Both the position numbers and the translations under genes were made by a program. This document shows positions 6,973 to 11,580 of a stretch of DNA of 12,859 bases, in pieces. The stretch covers positions 1 through 12,859 of the forward strand of contig DCVL01000054.1 in NCBI GenBank assembly GCA_002328035.1. Direction: 5' to 3'. The notes below the pieces were generated by a model. It had not been told where the DNA came from. It did no database searches and saw only the letters and a list, made by a program, of their open reading frames with translations. The DNA is from Geobacter sp. UBA2189 (GTDB taxonomy: Bacteria > Desulfobacterota > Desulfuromonadia > Geobacterales > Pseudopelobacteraceae). Numbering within the stretch: position 1 is the first letter of the stretch; every line of letters begins with the position of its first letter.

Positions 6973-7291
6973 TTTTTATCTCCTTCATCCTGCGCTTGGC
7001 TGTGGAAAGCTCTCTGGCAGGAGTCTTGTCTGTTTTCTTTATAAACTGATGCAACATAACGATTCTCTTGCCTACTACGGTACAATAGAAAACCCGTGCA
7101 ATGCCTTCTGATGATTTCAGGCGGAGTTCAAATAGGCTGTCACCCATTGCACGAGTATGAGGCATGCCCAAGTCTGCTCCGTATACTTCCATTCTATCTG
7201 AATAGCGGAGATAACGAGCAAGAAAGCCGGGTGGAAGCGCAAGTATTTCAGCCTGCACTGAGTCGCTGTAGTAGGTGATCGTCCAGTTCAT
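6959..7291 (-). CDS. RelE/HigB-superfamily toxin of second pair (Gp49-like)
   Basis: This 110-residue toxin carries the Gp49-like/HigB blocks MNWTITYYSDSVQAEILALPPGFLARYLRYSDRM, GMPHTRAMGDSLFELRLKSSEGIARVFYCTVVGKRIVMLHQFIKKTDKTPARELSTAKRRMKEI. The second half is very similar to the neighbouring toxin at 6159-6485. A predicted ribosome-associated mRNA endonuclease. As with its paralogue there is no ribosome site before the ATG, and the -10 box is just 7 bp upstream, which suggests a leaderless message. Toxin-first order with antitoxin overlap matches higBA. It has its own attC (6545-6676), so it is a separate cassette and not a tandem duplication within one cassette. Confidence 0.9.
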   Translation of the reverse strand: MNWTITYYSDSVQAEILALPPGFLARYLRYSDRMEVYGADLGMPHTRAMGDSLFELRLKSSEGIARVFYCTVVGKRIVMLHQFIKKTDKTPARELSTAKRRMKEIKNANP

Positions 7292-7298
7292 GTTGGTA

Positions 7299-7327
7299 AT
7301 AATAGCATATTTGCTATAGCCGGTCTA
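7299..7327 (-). promoter_or_regulatory. promoter and operator palindrome of second RelE-like/XRE cassette
   Basis: Minus strand: a weak -35 TAGACC (7322-7327), 17 bp, then -10 TATTAT (7299-7304). A palindrome with arms ATAGCA (7302-7307) and TGCTAT (7312-7317) around TATT overlaps the -10 box and fits an antitoxin operator. The -10 box is 7 bp from the ATG. Confidence 0.65.
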
Positions 7328-7345
7328 TGGAAAGTTTGTTGTAAG

Positions 7346-7404
7346 GCCTAACGCAGAGCTCAGCCGCGCCGTTTTTTGGCGTCGGCTGGAGCATCTTGTT
7401 GGGC
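7346..7404 (-). repeat. 59-bp attC (classical 59-base element) of the ClpS cassette
   Basis: Cores GCCTAAC (7346-7352) and GTTGGGC (7398-7404) bound exactly 59 bp. The two arms pair as GCTC-AGCCG-CGCC against GCTCC-AGCCG-A-CGCC. The extra A lies in the minus-strand left arm, which gives the same orientation as the rest of the array. It has no sequence in common with the 132-bp family beyond the cores, so it came from another integron lineage. It overlaps the last 15 codons of the ClpS gene (including the stop). Confidence 0.9.
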
Positions 7405-7767
7405 GATTACGATTTCGCTTTTCAACTCAAACCCTTTATCGGTGACATCTCTACTTATTGACTTGAAAATGTGTTCCGCTTTCTCAATTGAATCAACTTC
7501 AAATAATATGCTTCCGCGCAGATGAATTATATTCGCTGCCAATTTTGCATCAGTCATTTCTAGACCGAAATATTCCTGAATAACGTTAACCACGAACTCT
7601 ATCGTCGTCGTATCGTCGTTATAAATTACGACTCCCTGTTTGAAGTTCGATTTAATAGCACCATTACGTTTAATAACGCTTGCTGAAAGTTTCCCGCCAT
7701 GCGTAAACATCAGCATTGTGCCTTGCGGTGCCTTGAACCATGCTCGTATGCGCGAAAGGAACGACAT
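7360..7767 (-). CDS. clpS: ClpS-like adaptor protein (N-degron recognition)
   Basis: ClpS binds the N domain of ClpA-type unfoldases and delivers proteins with destabilising N-terminal residues to ClpP. This 135-residue protein has a full ClpS core at about 46-122. GVVIYNDDTTTIEFVVNVIQEYFGL contains the substrate-pocket Asn50-Asp51-Asp52-Thr53. AANIIHLRGSILFEV contains His82, 32 residues after Asn50, the same spacing as Asn34 to His66 in E. coli ClpS. The first 45 residues (MSFLSRIRAWFKAPQG...) are longer than the usual flexible tail. The C-terminal tail DAPADAKKRRG is encoded by the attC. The ATG lies 11 bp from the preceding R' core with no visible ribosome site or promoter, so expression probably needs outside transcription. 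It is an unusual cassette gene. Confidence 0.88.
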   Translation of the reverse strand: MSFLSRIRAWFKAPQGTMLMFTHGGKLSASVIKRNGAIKSNFKQGVVIYNDDTTTIEFVVNVIQEYFGLEMTDAKLAANIIHLRGSILFEVDSIEKAEHIFKSISRDVTDKGFELKSEIVIAQQDAPADAKKRRG

Positions 7768-7778
7768 TTTTATATTAG

Positions 7779-7910
7779 GCCTAACGTTTACGAGATAACC
7801 GGCTGGCGATGCCGGAGTGATGCTGCCTGACTAACCGACATACTTCCGACTGAGGAACTGGTGAAATTCAACACACAGTAAGCCAGTCCGAGTTGATTGA
7901 GCCGTTAGGG
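7779..7910 (-). repeat. attC, 132 bp
   Basis: Cores GCCTAAC (7779-7785) and GTTAGGG (7904-7910). It belongs to the PIN/RHH cassette, whose last gene stops directly at its edge. The central sequence is of the same subtype as the site at 6545-6676, on the other side of the ClpS and second RelE-like/XRE cassettes. Confidence 0.95.
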
Positions 7911-8147
7911 TTACAGGCGGTCAAACGGCTCTGGTTCAACACTTGGAGCCAAAGACATTGCTTGAAGAAACTTTTCTTTTGAACCCCTTTGGGCACGTTC
8001 TTCAAGATAACGCTCTGTGGTTAATGCAGATATTTTTTCTGCCACAGCAGAAGCTATGAACTGGTTCAGTGAGATATGGTCCTGCGTGGCAACAGTCTTT
8101 GCCATTTGATGCAATGAGTCTGGAAGCCTTACATTTATTGCTGTCAT
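7911..8147 (-). CDS. ribbon-helix-helix antitoxin of PIN module
   Basis: This 78-residue protein begins MTAINVRLPDSLHQMAKTVATQDHISLNQFIASAVAEKISAL, a typical ribbon-helix-helix domain (beta strand then two helices, as in Arc/CopG/HicB-type regulators). The acidic, proline-containing tail (LAPSVEPEPFDRL) is a likely toxin-binding segment. The ATG at 8147 overlaps the toxin stop as ATGA; a longer reading frame from 8237 would lie within the toxin gene and is not preferred. The stop codon is directly adjacent to the attC. Expected to bind the PIN toxin and repress the promoter at 8558-8585. Confidence 0.85.
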   Translation of the reverse strand: MTAINVRLPDSLHQMAKTVATQDHISLNQFIASAVAEKISALTTERYLEERAQRGSKEKFLQAMSLAPSVEPEPFDRL

Positions 8148-8551
8148 GGCAGTTCTCCTGTTTGCTCTAAAAAATCTTTTGGTGTCATAACACTTATTCC
8201 AAAACGGGCGGCCTTTTTGAAATCCCTGATGTTCCATGTAACGATAATGGAATTACATTTGACCGCCAGTTCGAGAATAAAATCGTCGTCCGGGTCTCTT
8301 AATACAGGGCGCCACAGAAAGAAAATTTTGTGGCGGTTTGCAATGGCACAGAGATAGTCAACAACGTCTGCGGCGTTAATATGCGGTGTCTCGCGGCGCA
8401 GGATTTCTTCATATTCAGCGACCAAGGGTGTGGAAACGTTCAACTGAAACTTGCCAGAGTCAACAAGTGACAGCAGGCGGTATGATGCTCCACGCGATGA
8501 TTTGAAAGCTGCGACAAGGACATTGGTATCGAGTATTATCTGTAGTGTCAT
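8144..8551 (-). CDS. PIN-domain ribonuclease toxin
   Basis: This 135-residue PIN-family toxin is predicted to be a Mg2+-dependent RNase. The acidic active-site residues are present: Asp8 in IILDTNVLVAAF, the Glu residues in LVAEYEEILRRE, then DPDDDFILELAV, and a last Asp in TWNIRDFKKA. The family is that annotated as putative toxin component, PIN family, commonly paired with a small RHH protein as here (4-bp overlap, toxin first). The ATG at 8551 has no ribosome site, and an almost perfect promoter ends 6 bp upstream, so translation may be leaderless. The C-terminal SVMTPKDFLEQ is a usual PIN ending. It lies in normal cassette orientation. Confidence 0.9.
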   Translation of the reverse strand: MTLQIILDTNVLVAAFKSSRGASYRLLSLVDSGKFQLNVSTPLVAEYEEILRRETPHINAADVVDYLCAIANRHKIFFLWRPVLRDPDDDFILELAVKCNSIIVTWNIRDFKKAARFGISVMTPKDFLEQTGELP

Positions 8552-8585
8552 AATGGTATTATATATGGTGCAATATTGCTGTCAA
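8550..8585 (-). promoter_or_regulatory. near-consensus promoter with palindromes, PIN/RHH cassette
   Basis: Minus strand: TTGACA (8580-8585), a 16-bp spacer, TATAAT (8558-8563), then only 6 bp to the ATG. The spacer contains the perfect palindrome GCAATATTGC (8570-8579). A second inverted repeat, ATAAT-GGT-ATTAT (8550-8562), covers the -10 box and start codon. Both are candidate operators for the RHH antitoxin. Confidence 0.85.
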
Positions 8586-8622
8586 TGGGAAGATTGGATG
8601 ATTGTTCGATATGAGTTGATAC

Positions 8623-8754
8623 CCCTAACGTTCACGAGATAACCGGCTGGCGACGCCGGAGCGGTGCTGTTTGAACTGCCAACCAACTGACGACTGAGGA
8701 ACTGGTGCAATTCAACACACAGTAAGCCAGTCCGAGGTGATTGAGCCGTTAGAA
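8623..8754 (-). repeat. attC, 132 bp
   Basis: Cores CCCTAAC (8623-8629) and GTTAGAA (8748-8754). Central part of the GAACTGCCAACCAACTGACG subtype. It is the attC of the YefM/YoeB cassette, whose toxin stops 6 bp away. Confidence 0.95.
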
Positions 8755-8760
8755 CCGGCT

Positions 8761-9027
8761 TCATTCATAATGCGTCCACATTCTAAGTACCTTAACAGTC
8801 TTGATGTCTTCTAAAACTTGATAAACGATTCGGTGTTGAATATTGATACGTCTTGAATATACACCGGACAGGTCGCCTACAAGTTTTTCATAAGGTGGAG
8901 GGTTCTGGAAAGGGTTGTCTTTTAGAATGTTAAGAATTTTCTCTGCATGGGACTTAAGATTGGAGCGTGAAAGTTTTTGGGCGTCCTTTTGTGCTTGTTT
9001 TGTGTAAGCAAGCTTCCAGCCTACCAT
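8761..9027 (-). CDS. yoeB: YoeB/Txe-family mRNA interferase toxin
   Basis: This 88-residue toxin belongs to the Txe/YoeB family of ribosome-dependent mRNases. The family core runs WKLAYTKQAQKDAQKLSRSNLKSHAEKILNILKDNPFQNPPPYEKLVGDLSGVYSRRINIQHRIVYQV. The C terminus is KVLRMWTHYE. Residues corresponding to the YoeB active site are present: Glu47, Arg66, and the terminal His86-Tyr87. It begins at ATG 9027, overlapping the antitoxin stop by 7 bp; an upstream ATG at 9045 lies within the antitoxin and is less likely. Antitoxin-first order is normal for yefM-yoeB. No inactivating change is visible. Confidence 0.92.
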   Translation of the reverse strand: MVGWKLAYTKQAQKDAQKLSRSNLKSHAEKILNILKDNPFQNPPPYEKLVGDLSGVYSRRINIQHRIVYQVLEDIKTVKVLRMWTHYE

Positions 9028-9263
9028 GCCAGCTCCTCGCTGCATTCTTCGATTGGAGTATTAAGACCCTTCTTGATGGATTCACGCATGCCTGGAATTG
9101 AAGTTAAGTAAAGAGTTTCCTGAATTGCACGCCAATCATCTTCGGAGACAAGAACCGCTGAATGGCGCTTGCCGATAATTTGTATTGGGTCGTGAGACAT
9201 GGCGACATCGTCTACAAGATTGTAGAGACTTTTTCTTGCTGCAGTGGCAGTTAATGTTGTCAT
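9021..9263 (-). CDS. yefM: Phd/YefM-family antitoxin
   Basis: This 80-residue antitoxin has the Phd/YefM DNA-binding fold: MTTLTATAARKSLYNLVDDVAMSHDPIQIIGKRHSAVLVSEDDWRAIQETLYL. An acidic C-terminal segment (GMRESIKKGLNTPIEECSEELAW) wraps the toxin in this family. The start at 9263 is preferred: a run of five G (9272-9276) lies 8 bases upstream, and the family begins at MT-LTATAAR. An in-frame ATG at 9278 would add five residues. With the toxin it forms a complete yefM-yoeB module, probably repressed at the repeated CGTACG sites over its -10 region. Confidence 0.9.
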   Translation of the reverse strand: MTTLTATAARKSLYNLVDDVAMSHDPIQIIGKRHSAVLVSEDDWRAIQETLYLTSIPGMRESIKKGLNTPIEECSEELAW

Positions 9264-9282
9264 CGTTGTAACCCCCATTGTT

Positions 9283-9321
9283 CGTACGCTTAATCGTACG
9301 GCATGGCGCAGACAAAGTCAA
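9283..9321 (-). promoter_or_regulatory. yefM-yoeB promoter with paired CGTACG sites
   Basis: Minus strand: TTGACT (9316-9321), 17 bp, TACGAT (9293-9298). Two copies of the palindromic hexamer CGTACG, at 9283-9288 and 9295-9300, lie 12 bp apart from start to start over the -10 box and start point. They form an overall inverted repeat that fits a Phd/YefM operator. Unlike the neighbouring TA cassettes, this one leaves a leader of about 20 bases. Confidence 0.75.
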
Positions 9322-9347
9322 CTCAATCATTATGCTACAATTTAAGG

Positions 9348-9479
9348 TTCTAACGTTTACGAGATAACCGGCTGGCGATGCCGGAGCGGTGCTGTCTGAA
9401 CTGCCGACCAACTGACGACCGGGATACTGGTGGAATTCAGTGCAGCCCCAGCCAGTCCGAGTTGATTGAGCCGTTAGAA
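9348..9479 (-). repeat. attC, 132 bp
   Basis: Cores TTCTAAC (9348-9354) and GTTAGAA (9473-9479). It terminates the ParD/ParE cassette, although the genes of that cassette run the other way. Confidence 0.95.
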
Positions 9480-9509
9480 CAAAGACTTACCAAATTTGAA
9501 TTCCTGGCT

Positions 9510-9564
9510 TGACCAGTACCAATAAATATTATACCGTGGTGTTATTCTGGTCTTGAAAGAGGTG
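9510..9564 (+). promoter_or_regulatory. parDE promoter/operator region and ribosome site
   Basis: TTGACC (9510-9515) is a probable -35 box; the A+T-rich AATAAATATTATACC following it holds the -10 element, but no single hexamer stands out. Inverted 6-bp arms GACCAG (9512-9517) and CTGGTC (9547-9552) bracket it. A strong ribosome site, GAGGTG (9559-9564), is 5 bp from the parD ATG. Confidence 0.5.
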
Positions 9565-9569
9565 AAGCC

Positions 9570-9812
9570 ATGCCAAAAAATACTAGCGTCACTCTGGGTA
9601 CTCACTATGAAAAGTTCATTTCACAACAGCTCATACAAGGACATTATGGTTCTACAAGCGAGGCCATACGTGCTGGCTTAAGGCTTCTGGAAGAACGTGA
9701 AACCAAGCTGTCTCTGTTGCGTCGTGCGCTCACAGAAGGCGAGGAAAGCGGCACCGCCGATTACAGCATAAAAAGCCTGAATGCCGAGCTTGATGGCGAA
9801 ATTTTCAGCTAA
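9570..9812 (+). CDS. parD: ParD-family antitoxin
   Basis: This 80-residue protein, MPKNTSVTLGTHYEKFISQQLIQGHYGSTSEAIRAGLRLLEERETKL, is a typical ParD ribbon-helix-helix domain. The C-terminal segment (RRALTEGEESGTADYSIKSLNAELDGEIF) binds ParE in this family. GAGGTG precedes the ATG at good spacing. Its TAA overlaps the ATG of parE (TAATG), showing the original coupling. It lies on the plus strand, against array direction, with its own promoter. Because the partner toxin carries a nonsense codon, this antitoxin may now be an orphan that still represses its promoter and could neutralise related ParE toxins. Confidence 0.93.
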   Translation: MPKNTSVTLGTHYEKFISQQLIQGHYGSTSEAIRAGLRLLEERETKLSLLRRALTEGEESGTADYSIKSLNAELDGEIFS

Positions 9813-10114
9813 TGTCCTCATTTACACTTACCAATATGGCAAAGGCCGATTTGAAAGAAATTGGCCATTACACGCAAGAAACTTGGGGTAGAGAGCAACG
9901 GATACTGTATTTGAATATGCTTGATGCCTGTTTTCACAGGTTGGCGGCAAATCCACTCTCTGGCAAGGATTGCAGAGAAATTTGAGATGGTTACCGGAAA
10001 TTCAATGCTGGTAGCCACCTTATTTTCTACCGTCAAAAAACTGTAGATAAAATTGAAGTTGTCCGTATTTTGCACTGCCGTATGGATGTTGAAATGCAAC
10101 TGTCCGTTTTTTGA
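9812..10114 (+). pseudogene. parE: ParE-family toxin gene with in-frame TGA
   Basis: Reading from ATG 9812 gives 57 codons (MSSFTLTNMAKADLKEIGHYTQETWGREQR...NPLSGKDCREI). An in-frame TGA at 9983-9985 interrupts it, then 42 further codons stay in frame (DGYRKFNAGSHLIFYRQ...IEVVRILHCRMDVEMQLSVF) to a TGA at 10112. Both halves are clear ParE sequence, an inhibitor of DNA gyrase. The interrupted codon sits where ParE proteins usually have Arg (EIR.GYR), so a single CGA-to-TGA change explains it. The lost part contains the core strands and the C terminus needed for activity, so the toxin should be inactive unless the stop is read through or is a sequencing error. Nothing else in the frame has decayed, so the event looks recent. 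Confidence 0.9.
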
Positions 10115-10173
10115 TTACAATCTCTCGCCTCAATAACTCGACCTCTCTAAATCCTCGATATTTCAATTTCTTG

Positions 10174-10305
10174 ATCTAACGTTTACGAGATAACCGGCTG
10201 GCGACGCCGGAGCGGTGCTGCCTGACTTGCCTACCAACTGACGACTGCGGAACTGGTGAAATTCAGCGCGCAGTAAGCCAGTTCGAGTTGATTGAGCCGT
10301 TAGGC
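10174..10305 (-). repeat. attC, 132 bp
   Basis: Cores ATCTAAC (10174-10180; minus strand GTTAGAT, a perfect R' consensus) and GTTAGGC (10299-10305). It belongs to the GIY-YIG-like cassette, whose gene stops 17 bp away. Confidence 0.95.
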
Positions 10306-10322
10306 CTTTGGGATACTGATTC

Positions 10323-10787
10323 TCACTTTTTACGCTTTGGAGATTTTTGCTTGTCATTGTATTTTGGCAAGTTACCGTATTGTTCAGCATAGTTAGCGAA
10401 TGCCAAATACTCAGCTCTAACTACTTCTCCCATTGTTTCTAAGTCCTTGCGAAGAATTGATGTAACGGTGCATGGAAATGGGCACACTGCTACATATAGT
10501 TTTCTGGCAAGATTTTCACCGTTTTCATAGTCATAACGGAATCGTTCAGCACCACCGTGGCCAGGGCCGGACTTGTCTCTAAGGGTGTTATTGAATGCAT
10601 TTAGGCGGCCTTTAAGACCACTTCTAGAGTTTGTCATGCCGAAATAGACGATTTCTTTGATGTACTCAAATTGAATGCCAGAAATGTCATCTTTTGATAT
10701 GGCAATAGCATAGATGCCGGGATACTTGATATTTTCAAGATATTCTCGGTTGTCAAATTTTTCCCACTTTGAAAACTTCATAATCAT
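10323..10787 (-). CDS. GIY-YIG-like nuclease domain protein
   Basis: This 154-residue protein contains a recognisable GIY-YIG motif pair: YPGIYAIAI (GIY at 24-26) and IVYFGMTNSRSGLKGRL (YFG at 48-50 in place of YIG). The Arg of GLKGRL, at 61, corresponds to the conserved Arg. Glu126 in RAEYLAFANY is a candidate for the metal-binding Glu. The tail is basic (KQKSPKRKK), which suits nucleic-acid binding. No methylase or toxin-antitoxin partner is present, so it stands alone in its cassette. The ATG at 10787 (or 10781) is only 10 bp from the preceding R' core with no promoter, so it should rely on outside transcription. DNA repair, restriction or antiphage roles are possible; the function is not known. 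Confidence 0.75.
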   Translation of the reverse strand: MIMKFSKWEKFDNREYLENIKYPGIYAIAISKDDISGIQFEYIKEIVYFGMTNSRSGLKGRLNAFNNTLRDKSGPGHGGAERFRYDYENGENLARKLYVAVCPFPCTVTSILRKDLETMGEVVRAEYLAFANYAEQYGNLPKYNDKQKSPKRKK

Positions 10788-10797
10788 ACTTTCTTGG

Positions 10798-10861
10798 GCC
10801 TAACGTATTGCGAGATAACCGGCTGGCTGTAAGTCAGTCCGGTTGATTGAGCCGGTTAGGG
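10798..10861 (-). repeat. compact 64-bp attC of the same family
   Basis: Cores GCCTAAC (10798-10804) and GTTAGGG (10855-10861). The outer parts match the 132-bp sites (GAGATAACCGGCTGGC and TTGATTGAGCC), but the central 70 or so bases are missing, leaving a TAC loop. The arms pair well with the usual extra A (CCGG-A-CTG). It appears to be an internal deletion form of the long attC. Confidence 0.92.
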
Positions 10862-11059
10862 GACTGTCCAGCACTGTTCCAATAGGGAACCATAGCCGGC
10901 CATATCTTTCTGCTTCACGGTTGTCTAACATGGTTAGACGACCGGCCTCATTGTCGGCACCTCTAACAAGAACCTTCTGACGTTCTACGGCGGGAGGTTC
11001 TTGTCTGTAGGCCCCCGATTAGTAACACGGGGGCAATAATTACAACACCCCCCATGTAA
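10862..11059. other. non-coding block with three hairpins
   Basis: No gene is visible in these 198 bp, which lie between the compact attC and the decamer repeats of the AlpA-like cassette. Three inverted repeats stand out. Arms CGGTTGTCTAAC (10918-10929) and GTTAGACGACCG (10933-10944) have one mismatch around ATG. Arms ACAAGAACCT (10966-10975) and AGGTTCTTGT (10995-11004) are perfect. Arms GCCCCCG (11011-11017) and CGGGGGC (11028-11034) are perfect. None is followed by a T run, so these are not ordinary terminators. The first contains attC-like cores on both arms. Confidence 0.6.
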
Positions 11060-11253
11060 TGATAAGTGATGAAATCTCATGGCATAACATGACACTGCAT
11101 GACACAACATTCAAAAAGGCTCAATTCAAACCGGACTAAATTGACAATGACATCTCCTGATACATATTGACACTGCATGACACAAGTGATATAAGACGGT
11201 CTCTATAGCGTTTAAATTGACGCTTGCTGATACTCTATGACACAAGGTGATAC
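11060..11253 (+). repeat. TGAYAC direct repeats with 10-bp period
   Basis: Hexamers of the form TGAYAC recur every 10 bp in three groups. TGATAA, TGAAAT, TGGCAT, TGACAC, TGACAC start at 11060-11100. TGACAT, TGATAC, TGACAC, TGACAC start at 11148, 11158, 11168, 11178. TGACGC, TGATAC, TGACAC, TGATAC start at 11218, 11228, 11238, 11248. The second and third groups are 40 bp apart, in phase. An 18-bp unit TGACACTGCATGACACAA is identical at 11090 and 11168. The last hexamer overlaps the ribosome site AAGGTGA of the AlpA-like gene. Sites on one face of the helix suggest cooperative binding of a regulator or replication/excision protein. Confidence 0.85.
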
Positions 11254-11256
11254 ACT

Positions 11257-11580
11257 ATGGCAAAAAAACATCACAGAAGACCTGCTTCCGTTTCACAACC
11301 TACAACTCTGGCTCCTGTACCCCTTAAGCCTGTCAATATCGAACCAGTCAGTATGGCGTCATCTGTAACACGCCATGCGCTAAACCCACAAGCCACCCCT
11401 ATAACAGCTATTCTGCTGACCGTCAATCAGGTCTGTGACCTGCTTGGCGGAATATCGCGCTCTACGCTCATCCGTATGGAAAAAACAGGCAAGATACCAG
11501 GTCGTGTTAAGCTTGGCGGTTCGGTCAGATATCATCGTCCAACAGTAGAAGAGTGGTGCAAGACCCTGATATCAGACTAA
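11257..11580 (+). CDS. AlpA/excisionase-like helix-turn-helix protein
   Basis: This 107-residue protein has an N-terminal half (1-50) that is basic, low complexity and proline-rich (KKHHRRPASVSQPTTLAPVPLKP). The C-terminal half is a winged helix-turn-helix of the AlpA/MerR-like type: LLTVNQVCDLLGGISRSTLIRMEKTGKIPGRVKLGGSVRYHRPTVEEWCKTL. Such domains occur in excisionases (Xis) and in small regulators of phages, ICEs and plasmids. AAGGTGA supports the ATG at 11257. It lies on the plus strand, opposite to the array direction, with a long upstream region of 10-bp-periodic TGAYAC repeats it may itself bind. No recombinase gene is in the cassette. Its target is unknown. Confidence 0.75.
   Translation: MAKKHHRRPASVSQPTTLAPVPLKPVNIEPVSMASSVTRHALNPQATPITAILLTVNQVCDLLGGISRSTLIRMEKTGKIPGRVKLGGSVRYHRPTVEEWCKTLISD

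Noticed and set aside
7346..7404. Reading the inverted repeat at the ClpS end as a rho-independent terminator
   Set aside because: The TTTTTT run lies in the loop and not after the stem; core sequences, 59-bp length and the extra base fit attC much better.
7911..8237. Longer version of the RHH antitoxin starting at 8237
   Set aside because: It would overlap the PIN toxin by almost 100 bp; the ATGA-coupled start at 8147 begins directly at the RHH strand.
9818..10099. 93-codon minus-strand frame opposite parE
   Set aside because: It is antisense to a clear ParE reading frame and shows no protein-like family features.
10961..11010. A possible extra short attC: CTCTAAC followed by a 10-bp perfect stem
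   Set aside because: The right side reads CTTGTCTGTAGG and has no GTTRRRY core, and no extra-base pattern is seen. Kept only as a hairpin.
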